From assembly GCF_000369005.1 (NCBI RefSeq), contig NZ_KB849765.1, positions 1,415,295 to 1,479,294 of the forward strand: a DNA stretch of 64,000 nucleotides, read 5' to 3'. The position numbers and the translations under genes are program-made. This document shows, one piece after another, positions 27,304 to 36,506 of this stretch (position 1 is its first letter; each line of letters starts with the position of its first letter). Source of the DNA: Acinetobacter beijerinckii CIP 110307 (lineage in GTDB: Bacteria; Pseudomonadota; Gammaproteobacteria; Pseudomonadales; Moraxellaceae). The notes below the pieces were generated by a model. The model had not been told where the DNA came from and made no database searches. It saw only the letters and a list, made by a program, of their open reading frames with translations.

Positions 27304-28110
27304 CTATTTTTTAGGTGCTTGGGCCGTAGCTGCTTTTTTCGCTGTAATGGCTTCTTCAACCTTGGCTAAAGACTCTTTCGCATTTGGATAATTTGCTGCT
27401 GCCAAACGAGCAAAAATATTTTTAGCTTGCTCTAAATCTTGATCAACAATGCCGCCATTAGCAAGCATATTTGCCAAAACCATAAGCGAGGGTGGATATC
27501 CTTTTTTTGCTAAATCTTGTAAAGATTCAACAGCCCGTTGCTGCATAATAGGATTCTTATTTTTGACCCCTAAACTCAGATCATAAATTGCTTTCAAATG
27601 AACTGCTGGTTGATAGCCTTTGCGCAACAGAGGAAGTAATTTTTGTACGGCAAGCTGATCGTATTCGGGTTTTCCTTGGCGAAACAAAATGTTCGCACTC
27701 TCTACGATGGCTTCTTCAGAACCTTGATTTGATGCTTTATCTAAATATTCTTTGTATTTCTGAGAGTTTTTGCTAATGCCCAAATCACCAGTATTATAGG
27801 CTTGAGCTAGAGTAAAGCTTGCTTTGCCAAAGCCCTTATTGGATGCTTCTTGATAATATTGAACAGCTTTTTTTTCATCCTTGCTGGTGCCTTGCCCAAC
27901 TTGATGCATATAGCCAAGATTGTAAATTGCTTGAGCATTTCCTGTGTTTGCAAGTCTTTGCATTTCTTCAAAGGCAGCAACATAATTTTTTGCTTCATAC
28001 AGTTGGGTTGCTTTCGCAAATACATCAGGTTTTGCAGTTGTTTTGTTATCTGCTGCAAATGAAGAATGACTAGCTACAAATATTAGACCAGCAGTGAGCA
28101 ACTTTTTCAT
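27304..28110 (-). CDS. Sel1-repeat (TPR-like) periplasmic protein
   Basis: 268 residues. Signal peptide (KKLLTAGLIFVASHSSFAAD, cleavage after SFA), then Sel1-like repeats: NAQAIYNLGYMHQVGQGTSK, GKASFTLAQAYNTGDLGISK, SEEAIVESANILFRQG, and a final PSLMVLANMLANGGIVDQDL. The C-terminus is basic and Ala/Lys-rich. Sel1 proteins scaffold protein-protein contacts in signalling or envelope assembly; the partner is unknown. AGGA eight bases before the ATG supports the start. Confidence 0.85.
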   Translation of the reverse strand: MKKLLTAGLIFVASHSSFAADNKTTAKPDVFAKATQLYEAKNYVAAFEEMQRLANTGNAQAIYNLGYMHQVGQGTSKDEKKAVQYYQEASNKGFGKASFTLAQAYNTGDLGISKNSQKYKEYLDKASNQGSEEAIVESANILFRQGKPEYDQLAVQKLLPLLRKGYQPAVHLKAIYDLSLGVKNKNPIMQQRAVESLQDLAKKGYPPSLMVLANMLANGGIVDQDLEQAKNIFARLAAANYPNAKESLAKVEEAITAKKAATAQAPKK

Positions 28111-28282
28111 ATTTTATTCCTTTCATCTCTTTCTGCTTAAATCCTTTATAAGCAGTAGAAAATAATTTGACATGCTCATGATAAAAGTTTGGTTGAGAAT
28201 GTAAATGAAGATTTTGTATATCTTATAGCATTTGGATGTTAAATTTAATTATTTTATAAAAATCATTATCTTAAATTTAAAT

Positions 28283-28321
28283 AAGGTATTTGTTTAAATA
28301 GTGAATTAATACAAATACCTT
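28283..28321. repeat. 11-bp inverted repeat downstream of the DsbC-like gene
   Basis: Arms 28283-28293 and 28311-28321 are exact reverse complements with a 17-base spacer, 12 bases after the DsbC-like stop codon. On the minus strand it could be a weak terminator, though the T run is broken. Confidence 0.5.
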
Positions 28322-28332
28322 TAAGTGTTGTG

Positions 28333-29064
28333 TTATTTATTTAAGCTGGCTTCTTGTAATATTTTCTCAAGATGATCTGCATTTTGGGGGATGCCAGAAA
28401 TTCGGCTGCCATTTTGTAAAAACAATGTTGGTGTTCCATTAATTTGTAAAGATTGACCTAAATCTAAGTTCTTTTGAATTGGTGTTTTACATTCGCCTGA
28501 ATTCTTGGTGAGTTTGCGATGCAACATATAATCTTCCCAAGCTTCGTATTGGTTTTTAGCACACCAAATTTTGTTCGCAACAGTTTCTGCTTGAGGGTGT
28601 AATTTCTTCAAAGGAAATAAGAATAAATATACAGTGATGTTATCAATAGATGTCATATGCTGTTCTAGCTTTTGACAGTACGGACAGTCTGGGTCAGTAA
28701 AAATATAGACAATACGCTCTCCATTGCCTTTTACGTATTTAATGGCTTGATCAAGCGGTAATTGTTTAATATCAATCTTACTTAGCTCTGCTATGCGTTC
28801 CTCCGTAAGATTTTTTTGATTCTTTACATCGAGTAAGTTGCCAAAAAATAAATATTTTGCCGCCTCATCTGTATAAATAATTTTTCCACCAACATAGACT
28901 TCATATATCCCAGAGAATGGTGAAGCTGAGATAGCGCTAATAGGCAGGTCAGGATAATTCTTCTTAAAATTTTGTTCTAAAGTTTTGCTATCAGCATGCA
29001 GTATTTGTAAACCTAGAACGCTTAGACTAAGTGCTGATATTAAGGTTTTGATCATTATTTTCAT
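28333..29064 (-). CDS. DsbC/DsbG-like thiol:disulfide interchange protein
   Basis: Periplasmic disulfide isomerase-type protein, 243 residues. Signal peptide to about LHA (LISALSLSVLGLQILHA), a DsbC-like N-terminal dimerisation domain (LEQNFKKNYPDLPISAISAS), and a thioredoxin fold with active site DPDCPYCQKLE near residue 122 and the cis-Pro loop NGTPTLFL near 210. A second Cys pair (IWCAKNQ and GECKTP) fits the structural disulfide of DsbC. The gene is isolated; usual partners DsbD or RecJ are not adjacent. Confidence 0.88.
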   Translation of the reverse strand: MKIMIKTLISALSLSVLGLQILHADSKTLEQNFKKNYPDLPISAISASPFSGIYEVYVGGKIIYTDEAAKYLFFGNLLDVKNQKNLTEERIAELSKIDIKQLPLDQAIKYVKGNGERIVYIFTDPDCPYCQKLEQHMTSIDNITVYLFLFPLKKLHPQAETVANKIWCAKNQYEAWEDYMLHRKLTKNSGECKTPIQKNLDLGQSLQINGTPTLFLQNGSRISGIPQNADHLEKILQEASLNK

Positions 29065-29138
29065 TGGAAAAGTAAATTGTTAAGAATACACAAACAATAA
29101 CGTTCATTTTTATTTTCGACAAGAATAGAAATAGAACT

Positions 29139-29462
29139 TTATTTTAAATAGGGTTGCATCGCTAATTTTAATAATTCGATGAGAGCTGGATCCATATAGT
29201 GATAATCATCTGGAATATCTAGGACAAACACTTTTTTGTGGAGAAGTTGTTTGGAAAATTTTTCTTTAATTTGTTGTTTATGCCGTTGTTCCATCACAAA
29301 GATCTGTTCAGCCCATGCAATATCTTTGATTGAGAGGGTGTGCTTGGCATGGCGACTCGTGCCAGCTGAACGGGTCTGTAGACCATATTCCTGCGCGAAA
29401 ATACGTTCAGCTGTTGGGCTACGCCATTGATTACGGCTGCAAATAAAGAGTGTATTCAGAAT
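29139..29462 (-). CDS. Low-molecular-weight protein tyrosine phosphatase-like, non-ATG start
   Basis: About 107 residues, reading LNTLFICSRNQWRSPTAERI from the second codon: the short LMW-PTP-like family (COG4551 type) with P-loop CSRNQWRS in place of CX5R, and a DIPDDYHYMDPALIEL C-terminus resembling the DP acid loop. The frame has no ATG, GTG or TTG near its beginning. An ATT at 29462-29460 overlaps the stop of the upstream gene as TAATT where TAATG would be expected; CTG follows at 29459-29457. A rare ATT/CTG start by coupling, or a recently lost start, are both possible. Cotranscribed with the 77-residue gene. Confidence 0.7.
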   Translation of the reverse strand: MLNTLFICSRNQWRSPTAERIFAQEYGLQTRSAGTSRHAKHTLSIKDIAWAEQIFVMEQRHKQQIKEKFSKQLLHKKVFVLDIPDDYHYMDPALIELLKLAMQPYLK

Positions 29463-29695
29463 TAAAAAATCCAGTAATTAGAACGAGCATCATGTAAATA
29501 TTGCTTTGCAGAGATTCGTGGATATTCGATTGCTAATTGTCTTGCTCGAATAATTTTGAGTTGTCGTGTATATGGATATTTCCACTTCTTGGGTGCTTTC
29601 CACAAAAGTGTTGTGTGTCTACAGTCACGTCCTCGAAATAAATATTTCTGCTTACGTCGCCATGATCGATTACGTTGTTGTGATAAGTGATCCAT
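29462..29695 (-). CDS. Hypothetical basic protein (77 aa)
   Basis: Unrecognised 77-residue protein, very rich in Arg, Lys, Trp and Tyr (HLSQQRNRSWRRKQKYLFRG; WKAPKKWKYPYTRQ), no membrane segment. Its stop overlaps the phosphatase frame by one base, arguing for a real gene pair. It has no good ribosome binding site, and its ATG comes four bases after the T run of a terminator-like hairpin. The phosphatase frame covers different sequence, so this is not a shadow. Function unknown. Confidence 0.6.
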   Translation of the reverse strand: MDHLSQQRNRSWRRKQKYLFRGRDCRHTTLLWKAPKKWKYPYTRQLKIIRARQLAIEYPRISAKQYLHDARSNYWIF

Positions 29696-29751
29696 TGTAA
29701 AAAACTCATGAATTAATCGGGTTCAGCAGTCGCGATAACACATGAGTTTTT
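29696..29751 (-). terminator. Terminator-like hairpin after ygfZ
   Basis: Arms 29700-29710 and 29741-29751 pair perfectly over 11 bp around a 30-base loop; on the minus strand the stem ends in a TTTTTT run, directly before the 77-residue gene. The large loop is unusual for a simple terminator. Confidence 0.6.
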
Positions 29752-29784
29752 AATATAAAATTAAAGCCTGATTTTTACAAGGGC

Positions 29785-30507
29785 TTAGCTTGGTCTTGCC
29801 ACATCACCATTCAGCGCTTCTGGTAGATCTAAAACGGATACACCAAGTTCTGTTAAAGCTGCTGGTTTGGCAATTACAAGTGCGAGATAGCCATCTTCAA
29901 ATACAACACTATTTACCACTTCTACATCTTTACTCAGTTGAGTTGCAGGGGCTGGAAGTTCACCTTTAGCCTGAATTAAATGTAACCAATGCTTCGGTTT
30001 TGCTTTAAACCAAAGACGTGCCACAATTTCTTGACCTAAATAACACCCTTTATCAAAGTGTACGCCTTCACGTTGATGCAAACGTAATTCTTGAGGTTGG
30101 AATAAGTGTTCAGTTGCCTGGATAATCCACGCTTGACCTGATCGAATAGCTGCGGTTTGCCAAACTTGAACATCAGTTTCTGTTTGAGAGAATTCAGTAT
30201 GATTACCAATTACACTTGGAAAAACTGCACCAATTTCTTCCAGTTTCATTTTAGAGAAGGCACCAAACTTACGAATGTGTTTGGCAAATTCTTCTGCTTG
30301 ATCTTGAGTGGTGACCAACTCAAAACTTTCAGGATTGAGTTTTTTTATCCAAAGACCAAAGTGAATTCGCCCTTTTAAATCACAAATTGCAGTGTAACGG
30401 CTTTCGTTTTCAGCCAAGCGTTCAATGTGAACAGTGACCTGACCTTGTAAGAATTTTTGTGCATCAATACCATTTAAGCTAAAAGCAGTAAAAGCAAGTT
30501 GACTCAT
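29785..30507 (-). CDS. ygfZ: YgfZ/GcvT-type folate-binding protein
   Basis: 240-residue tetrahydrofolate-binding protein that supports assembly or repair of Fe-S enzymes such as MiaB. The family hallmark K-G-C-Y-x-G-Q-E is present as DKGCYLGQEIVARL near residue 156, with the N-terminal FLQGQVTVHIERL and AICDLKGRIHFGLW blocks of the GcvT fold. It is somewhat shorter than the E. coli protein at the C-terminal barrel. Divergent from the SRPBCC gene. Confidence 0.92.
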   Translation of the reverse strand: MSQLAFTAFSLNGIDAQKFLQGQVTVHIERLAENESRYTAICDLKGRIHFGLWIKKLNPESFELVTTQDQAEEFAKHIRKFGAFSKMKLEEIGAVFPSVIGNHTEFSQTETDVQVWQTAAIRSGQAWIIQATEHLFQPQELRLHQREGVHFDKGCYLGQEIVARLWFKAKPKHWLHLIQAKGELPAPATQLSKDVEVVNSVVFEDGYLALVIAKPAALTELGVSVLDLPEALNGDVARPS

Positions 30508-30695
30508 AGATCAATCCTAAAGCTGCGTTCTGATCATTAAAATACGGGATACTATTCTGCGCTTTTTTTCACAAAAAAGCAGCTTAAGAATCTCGATAAT
30601 CGTGCTGAAATATGCGATTGAAGGTATAGTAATTATTAATCAAATCGCTATGATCATTTCACCAAATAAAATAATAGTAAGATTGGAGAATAAAA

Positions 30696-31142
30696 ATGGC
30701 AGGTACAGTACGATTACATCGAATTTTTAGCGCACCGCCTGAGCGAGTTTTTAAAGCATTTCTTGATCCTGATGCCTTAGTAAAGTGGATGGCTCCTCAC
30801 GGATTTACCGCAAAAGTTCACCACCTAGATCCGCAACAAGGCGGCACATATAAAATGTCGTTTACCAACTTTTCAACTGGTCGGGCGCACTCATTTAGCG
30901 GCACCTATGTTGAAATTATTCCTAATGAATTATTACGTTACACAGATAAGTTTGATGATCCGAATTTGGTCGGAGAGATACAAGTCACGATTCAATTGAA
31001 ATCAGTCTTGGTCGGAACTGAGATAAATATTACCCAAGAGGGAATACCAGATGTGATTCCTGTAGAGGCGTGTTACTTAGGATGGCAAGAATCTCTTTAT
31101 TTGTTAAATCTATTGATACAGCCTGAAATTCCTGATGAGTAA
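30696..31142 (+). CDS. SRPBCC (AHSA1-like) family protein
   Basis: 148-residue START/SRPBCC fold protein of the activator-of-Hsp90-ATPase type. Signatures are HRIFSAPPERVFKAFLDPDA, LVKWMAPHGFTAKVHHLD and CYLGWQESLYLLNLLIQPEI. GGAG lies eight bases before the ATG. In bacteria these proteins bind hydrophobic ligands or act in stress responses; the ligand is not predictable. Confidence 0.9.
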   Translation: MAGTVRLHRIFSAPPERVFKAFLDPDALVKWMAPHGFTAKVHHLDPQQGGTYKMSFTNFSTGRAHSFSGTYVEIIPNELLRYTDKFDDPNLVGEIQVTIQLKSVLVGTEINITQEGIPDVIPVEACYLGWQESLYLLNLLIQPEIPDE

Positions 31143-31212
31143 TTGTTTCAGGTTTGGTCAAAATTAAAATAGAAAAATAAAAAAATGTTTTTATTGTGAT
31201 TGTGAGGGGATT

Positions 31213-31548
31213 ATGTCTGAACAGGAAAATATTCAACAACGAGAACATCTTGCACGTATTGCTATGCGTGAGGCTTTAGAAAATCAAAAAGCTGAAGATA
31301 GTGTAGAATTATTTATTCAACATCATCTTGAAGAAATTGAACCATCGTATTGGGAAAAACATACTGGAACTCAAAAGCCTACAGTATTACAGGTATTAGA
31401 TTTATTGGTTGTGGACAACGATGAAGATGATTCATTTCAAAGTACTGAATTAATTGATTTTAGCTTACCTGATGAAATAACCAATTATGTGCTTTGTGTC
31501 AGTTTTGATAAGAAAGGAGATGTTATTGATATCTCTATGGAGAGCTAA
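31213..31548 (+). CDS. Hypothetical acidic protein (111 aa)
   Basis: Unrecognised cytoplasmic protein, acidic, with an N-terminal helical segment (EQENIQQREHLARIAMREAL) and a C-terminal alternating segment (NYVLCVSFDKKGDVIDISME). PSYWEKHTG near residue 49 could be a family signature. Strong ribosome binding site (GAGGGG, five bases upstream) and a leader of 70 bases after the SRPBCC gene support it as real. Function unknown. Confidence 0.75.
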   Translation: MSEQENIQQREHLARIAMREALENQKAEDSVELFIQHHLEEIEPSYWEKHTGTQKPTVLQVLDLLVVDNDEDDSFQSTELIDFSLPDEITNYVLCVSFDKKGDVIDISMES

Positions 31549-31970
31549 TTCAGAATTTTTTGCCACTTCTGTGAATAACAAAAAAAGGTGTATATGAATC
31601 TGTCGAAATAGTGGGTGGCTAAATCTAGTTTGATCGTTTGTGCTCAATAGGATTTTCTAAAAAGCTTGCACATTTAAATTATGACTGAGGGGAATTGCAC
31701 TTTTACTGAGTTGTGATAAGCCTTTTATCACAAGGTTGAACATTGGCTAGGTTTTTCGAGATGGATATCACCAAGAACTTAAAGATAATCTTTATCTGCA
31801 TCAGTTCAGAGAAATAGCAGAACAACAATTATTGATTCTGATTTTGCAGCGAAGAATACTACACCTAATTATGTTTTAGTACTTAAAATTATTTACTCGA
31901 AAAACGATTTCAGCCTAAGACTTTGAATAATTGAGTCTATCCATCATAATAGTCGTTTTGAGTTTCTTTT
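31549..31970. other. 422-bp region without an intact gene, possible decayed coding remnant
   Basis: No credible open frame. A stretch on the plus strand from about 31758 to 31880 reads DGYHQELKDNLYLHQFREIA then EQQLLILILQRRIL before a stop, which looks protein-like but lacks a start and would need a frameshift to join the WLGFSR piece just before it. A 9-bp hairpin (31711-31719 with 31725-31733) lies upstream. No transposase motif or terminal repeats seen. Confidence 0.35.
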
Positions 31971-32315
31971 ATGTCTTTTCCACATTGCCCACAATGCCAA
32001 TCAGAATATACTTACCAAGATGGCGACTTATTGATTTGTCCTGAATGTTCACATGAATGGAAGGAAGGGGAAGCAGCGGTTTCAGAATTACAAGACGTTA
32101 TTAAAGATGCTAATGGAAATGTATTGGTTGACGGTGATGTTGTAACTGTGATTAAAGATTTAAAAATTAAGGGTTCATCTTCTGTTGTTAAAGTTGGAAC
32201 AAAAGTGAAAAATATTCGTTTAGTACCAGATGCAGTCGATGGGCACAATATCGATTGTAAAATTGAAGGTGTTGGAGCAATGAAACTCAAATCGGAATAT
32301 GTGAAAAAGGTTTAA
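31971..32315 (+). CDS. yjdM: Zinc-ribbon protein YjdM (PhnA family)
   Basis: 114-residue PhnA/YjdM protein. An N-terminal zinc ribbon ([20 protein letters not shown], i.e. CPxC and CPEC pairs) is followed by the PhnA domain ([20 protein letters not shown]-type sequence at 43-62 and [20 protein letters not shown]). Despite the historical name it does not catalyse phosphonoacetate hydrolysis. Exact role unknown. No phn genes nearby. Confidence 0.92.
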   Translation: MSFPHCPQCQSEYTYQDGDLLICPECSHEWKEGEAAVSELQDVIKDANGNVLVDGDVVTVIKDLKIKGSSSVVKVGTKVKNIRLVPDAVDGHNIDCKIEGVGAMKLKSEYVKKV

Positions 32316-32461
32316 CTCACATGAAAGGAGCATGCAAAAATGCTCCTTTTTTAAAATTATCAATTACCAAAAATGAACAAAAAACGATCTAATATTTTTT
32401 TAGCTGATTTATATTGAGTAAATAACAAACAATATTAACTCTAAAATAAAAGAGGTTTTTT

Positions 32462-32800
32462 ATGGCTGGATGGTTTGAAGTAAGCTTAGCTAGTGATGGT
32501 CAGTTTCGATTTATATTAAAAGCAGGAAATGGAGAAGCTATTCTAAATAGTGAGTTATATAAAACAAAAGCTGCTGCTATGAATGGCATTGCATCAGTAC
32601 AAAAAAATAGTCCAGATGATGCACGTTATGAAAAACTAACTTCTAAAAATGATAAAGCTTATTTTAATTTAAAGGCGGCAAATCATCAGGTTATTGGCAC
32701 AAGTCAGCTTTATGCAAGTGAGCAATCACGTGATAAGGGTATTGAATCAGTAAAAAACAATGGTCCATCTGAAACAGTAAAAGATTTGACAACTTCATGA
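32462..32800 (+). CDS. YegP family protein (two DUF1508 repeats)
   Basis: 112-residue protein made of two about 48-residue DUF1508 repeats: FEVSLASDGQFRFILKAGNG with MNGIASVQKNSPDDARYE, and DKAYFNLKAANHQVIGTSQL with RDKGIESVKNNGPSE. AGAGG precedes the ATG. The family is small, soluble, often stress-induced; no biochemical activity is established. A strong bidirectional terminator separates it from proS. Confidence 0.9.
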   Translation: MAGWFEVSLASDGQFRFILKAGNGEAILNSELYKTKAAAMNGIASVQKNSPDDARYEKLTSKNDKAYFNLKAANHQVIGTSQLYASEQSRDKGIESVKNNGPSETVKDLTTS

Positions 32801-32804
32801 TTAC

Positions 32805-32839
32805 AATAAAAAAGCCGTTTATAAAACGGCTTTTTTATT
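32805..32839 (+). terminator. Bidirectional terminator, yegP-like / proS
   Basis: Perfect 16-bp stem 32805-32820 with 32824-32839 around ATA, with A and T runs inside the stem; sits between convergent genes. Confidence 0.92.
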
Positions 32840-32858
32840 TATGGATTCTAGTGAAAAA

Positions 32859-34574
32859 TTAACGCGCGAATTTTGCGATTAATTCTTCTTTAGTCAAATT
32901 GCTTGCTTCTTCATCGCGACGACCTTTGTATTCAAAAGTACCTGCATCCAAGCCTTTTTCACCAATCACAATACGATGTGGAATACCCATCAACTCAAGA
33001 TCAGAGAATTTTACACCAGGACGTTCATTTCGATCATCCAGTAATACATCATAGCCTTGTGCTTGTAATTCTGCGTACAGAGCTTCAGCAGCTTCAACGG
33101 TACGAGGCGATTTATGTGCATTCATTGGCACAATAGCGATGTCAAATGGCGCAATTGCTTGTGGCCAAATAATACCTTTATCATCAAAATTTTGTTCAAT
33201 CGCAGCCGCAACCACACGTGTTACACCAATACCATAACAACCCATTGTCACGGTAAACGGCTTGCCATCTTCACCAAGCACTTTACAGCCTAATGCTTCA
33301 GAGTATTTTGTGCCGAGTTGGAAAATATGACCAACTTCAATACCACGTTTGATTTGAAGGGTGCCTTTACCATCAGGAGATGGATCACCTTCAACCACAT
33401 TACGAAGATCGAAGACTTCAGTAAATTTCGCGTCACGATCCCAATTTACGCCAGTTGCATGTTTATCCACTTCATTCGCACCTGCAATAAAGTTAGATAA
33501 TACAGAGGCTGCACGGTCGATAATGACTGCCAAACCTTTTTCAACAAGACCTTGCGGACCACAGAAACCAGCAGTTAAGCCTTTCTGTTTCAATTGTTCT
33601 TCTGTTGCAAAAGCCAAAGGCGAGGCAATTAAAGGGTGCTTTTCTGCTTTGATGTCATTCAGTTCATGATCACCACGTAAGAATAATGCAACAACAGGGA
33701 TATTGCCTGATTCGTCAGCTATACCTTGTACAAGCAAGGCTTTTACTGATTGTGCTGCATCTGCATTTAAGAATTGGCATACATCTGCAATGGTTTTTTG
33801 ATTTGGTGTCTCAATCAATGCCAAATCTTGAGTTGCAGCGCCACGCTCACCCACTAATACAGCCTCAGCCATTTCAACATTAGCTGCATAGTCTGATTCT
33901 GTAGAAAATGCAATATCATCTTCGCCGCTAGCTGCAAGTACATGAAACTCATGTGATGCTGAACCACCGATCGAGCCTGTATCTGCTTGTACAGGGCGGA
34001 AGTCTAATCCTAGACGACTAAAGATACGACTATAAGTGTCATACATCACATCGTAAGTTTCTTGAAGTGATTCTTGATTTGCATGAAACGAATATGCATC
34101 TTTCATGATGAATTCACGAGAACGCATCACACCGAAACGTGGACGAATTTCATCGCGGAATTTGGTTTGAATTTGATAAAAATTCAATGGAAGTTGCTTA
34201 TAACTTTTTAATTCATTACGCGCTAAATCAGTAATAACTTCTTCGTGCGTTGGACCCAATACAAAGTCGTTAGTATGACGATCTTTAAAGCGTAATAACT
34301 CAGGACCATATTGTACAAAACGACCAGACTCTTCCCATAAAGCAGCAGGTTGAGTCACTGGCATAAAGACTTCTAATGCGCCTGAACGATTCATTTCTTC
34401 ACGGACAATCGCATCAACTTTCTTTAAAACACGTGTTCCCATGGGCAACCAAGAGTATAAGCCAGAAGCTAATTTACGAATCATCCCCGCACGTAACATG
34501 AGCTGGTGAGATATCACTTCAGCATCATTTGGGGTTTCTCTTAACGTTGCAAATAAAAAGCGGCTTGCGCGCAT
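32859..34574 (-). CDS. proS: Prolyl-tRNA synthetase
   Basis: Class II aminoacyl-tRNA synthetase charging tRNA-Pro, 571 residues, prokaryotic long form with the editing (INS) domain between motifs 2 and 3. Seen: motif 1 region ([20 protein letters not shown]), motif 2 ([20 protein letters not shown]), INS domain about residues 225-395, motif 3 ([17 protein letters not shown]), and the anticodon-binding domain ([20 protein letters not shown]). Complete and ordinary. Confidence 0.97.
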   Translation of the reverse strand: MRASRFLFATLRETPNDAEVISHQLMLRAGMIRKLASGLYSWLPMGTRVLKKVDAIVREEMNRSGALEVFMPVTQPAALWEESGRFVQYGPELLRFKDRHTNDFVLGPTHEEVITDLARNELKSYKQLPLNFYQIQTKFRDEIRPRFGVMRSREFIMKDAYSFHANQESLQETYDVMYDTYSRIFSRLGLDFRPVQADTGSIGGSASHEFHVLAASGEDDIAFSTESDYAANVEMAEAVLVGERGAATQDLALIETPNQKTIADVCQFLNADAAQSVKALLVQGIADESGNIPVVALFLRGDHELNDIKAEKHPLIASPLAFATEEQLKQKGLTAGFCGPQGLVEKGLAVIIDRAASVLSNFIAGANEVDKHATGVNWDRDAKFTEVFDLRNVVEGDPSPDGKGTLQIKRGIEVGHIFQLGTKYSEALGCKVLGEDGKPFTVTMGCYGIGVTRVVAAAIEQNFDDKGIIWPQAIAPFDIAIVPMNAHKSPRTVEAAEALYAELQAQGYDVLLDDRNERPGVKFSDLELMGIPHRIVIGEKGLDAGTFEYKGRRDEEASNLTKEELIAKFAR

Positions 34575-34778
34575 GGAAACTATCCTAAAGTTAAGTGTTA
34601 TATAAAAATAAGATTACAACAGTGAACAAGTAATATGCCCATCTTTGAGTAGTTGGCATTATGCCATGAATCAATCAATTTCGGGAAAAGTTAAAATGCG
34701 GGAATTGCGTTTGAAGGAATAAATGATAATTAAATTGGGAAGACTAGATGAAACTAACTAAGAATGATGTGATCCACT

Positions 34779-35423
34779 TTATTCAAGCTTACTCAAACGA
34801 TTGATAATATCGGCATAGTCCTGTTCAGTTTTATGATAAGCATTACGTAAACTTTCTACAGTTCTTTTTACATTATCAATATTTCTTGCATTATTCTCTA
34901 AATTACTTTTAAGTTGCGGAGGTAAGGGTTGGCCTTTGCGATGATATTCCATTTCTTGGCGTTTAAAACCGATTTTATCTTGTTGTAGCTGTTGAAGTTG
35001 CTCTTGTTGATAGTTCAGTTGTTTTTTTAAATTTGCTAAAATTTGATCACGTTTTGCTGCAGCAATTTTGGTACTACCATAAGCACGTTTGAGTTTCAAA
35101 TCTTGTTCGCGTTGACGTGCTATAGATTCACGACGAGAAGATTGTTGTACATCTTGAATCGCATTGTAAGGACGATTTCGCTTAATAACTTGCATATTAC
35201 GATCTAAAGCTTCATAGCCATAACGAATATGTTCAGGAGTGACCGAAGTGCTCACATTTGCCACGCCATTTTTATCATAGTAACGATACCAAACGGGTTT
35301 AGACTGGTCGGTTGCTGCAAAGCAATCAATAGTAAAAATGCATAATAAAAAAGCACAAATGTAATTGCGAGTGATCATTGTAAAGTGACTAACGCGGCAA
35401 CTCCACTTTAACAAACCAGTCAT
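34779..35423 (-). CDS. DUF4124-like protein with coiled coil
   Basis: About 214 residues. Hydrophobic N-terminus (NYICAFLLCIFTIDCFAAT) acts as a signal peptide with Cys-containing core; next a DUF4124-like segment (VWYRYYDKNGVANVSTSVTP) and a long Gln/Arg/Lys-rich coiled coil (LKKQLNYQQEQLQQLQQDKI; NNARNIDNVKRTVESLRNAY). The ATG at 35423 follows GGGGA; the longer frame begins with TTG and a shorter alternative starts at 35378. Periplasmic or envelope structural role likely; divergent from the pilG operon, a link to which is speculative. Confidence 0.75.
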   Translation of the reverse strand: MTGLLKWSCRVSHFTMITRNYICAFLLCIFTIDCFAATDQSKPVWYRYYDKNGVANVSTSVTPEHIRYGYEALDRNMQVIKRNRPYNAIQDVQQSSRRESIARQREQDLKLKRAYGSTKIAAAKRDQILANLKKQLNYQQEQLQQLQQDKIGFKRQEMEYHRKGQPLPPQLKSNLENNARNIDNVKRTVESLRNAYHKTEQDYADIINRLSKLE

Positions 35424-35700
35424 TACATTCCCCAAAAAAGTTAACTAAATCACTTATTTTTAAATAATAATCAGTTGTATATTAGTAGCTATTTATACAA
35501 TTAAAAATACTTAAGATGCAAAAAAAATAGTTATTCGATGAAAAGTGTGAACCACTTAGTGTTGTTAAGAAAAACTGATAGATTGGTTCAAAAAACTTCA
35601 TTGATAATGCAAGTAAAGATATGTTAAAAATATCAACTAATCTGTATAAAACAAATTAAACAACCATAATTTGTATTGAGTATTGGGGCAGGACAATTAA

Positions 35701-36084
35701 ATGGAAGATAAATTTCAAAATTTAAAGGTAATGGTAATTGACGATTCAAAAACAATTCGTCGTACAGCAGAAACATTATTGCAGCGTGAAGGTTGTGAAG
35801 TAATCACAGCCGTTGATGGTTTTGAAGCACTATCAAAAATTGCTGAAGCTAATCCTGATATCGTTTTTGTTGACATTATGATGCCTCGTTTAGACGGTTA
35901 TCAAACCTGCGCATTAATTAAAAACTCTCTAAATTATCAAAATATTCCTGTGATCATGTTATCAAGCAAAGACGGTTTGTTTGATCAGGCGAAAGGTCGT
36001 GTTGTGGGCTCAGATGAGTATTTAACTAAGCCATTTAGTAAAGATGAGCTTTTAAATGCGATTCGTAACCACGTTGGCGCATAA
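35701..36084 (+). CDS. pilG: Twitching motility response regulator PilG
   Basis: CheY-like single-domain receiver, 127 residues, of the Pil-Chp chemosensory system that controls type IV pilus extension and cAMP. Acidic pocket DDS (residues 14-16), phospho-acceptor Asp in FVDIMMPRLDG (near 59), the Thr/Ser in MLSSKDG and Lys in YLTKPF are all present. First gene of pilG-pilH-pilI-pilJ, followed by chpA; 20 bases separate it from pilH. Confidence 0.95.
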   Translation: MEDKFQNLKVMVIDDSKTIRRTAETLLQREGCEVITAVDGFEALSKIAEANPDIVFVDIMMPRLDGYQTCALIKNSLNYQNIPVIMLSSKDGLFDQAKGRVVGSDEYLTKPFSKDELLNAIRNHVGA

Positions 36085-36104
36085 AGAATTAAATTGAGGA
36101 AAAA

Positions 36105-36467
36105 ATGGCTCGTATACTTATCGTAGATGATTCTCCTACTGAAACATTTCGTTTTAGAGAAATTTTGACTAAGCACGGTTATGATGTGATTGAGGCGACC
36201 AATGGCGCGGATGGTGTCACGATGGCACAAGCAGAATTACCAGACTTAGTTCTTATGGATGTGGTTATGCCAGGGATGAATGGCTTTCAAGCAACTCGCC
36301 AAATCAGCAAAGGTAAAGACACACAGCATATTCCTGTTGTGATCGTAAGTACCAAAGATCAGGCGACAGATCGTGTATGGGGTAAGCGTCAAGGTGCTTG
36401 TGATTATTTAACCAAGCCAATTGATGAACAGCAACTTATTGATGTAATTAAAGAACTATTAAGTTAA
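36105..36467 (+). CDS. pilH: Twitching motility response regulator PilH
   Basis: 120-residue CheY-like receiver, second regulator of Pil-Chp, thought to act as a phosphate sink or retraction regulator. Motifs DDSPTETFRFREIL, VLMDVVMPGMNG (phospho-Asp), VSTKDQ and YLTKPID. GAGG lies upstream of the ATG. In Pseudomonas PilG and PilH oppose each other; this division is inferred here from gene order. Confidence 0.95.
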   Translation: MARILIVDDSPTETFRFREILTKHGYDVIEATNGADGVTMAQAELPDLVLMDVVMPGMNGFQATRQISKGKDTQHIPVVIVSTKDQATDRVWGKRQGACDYLTKPIDEQQLIDVIKELLS

Positions 36468-36506
36468 TCAATACGGGCCTTTTCATTACTCAATACAGGA
36501 TAGGTT

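Noticed and set aside
34748-34801. A 17-codon open frame beyond the DUF4124 gene
   Set aside because: No ribosome binding site and it runs into the end of the opposite-strand gene.
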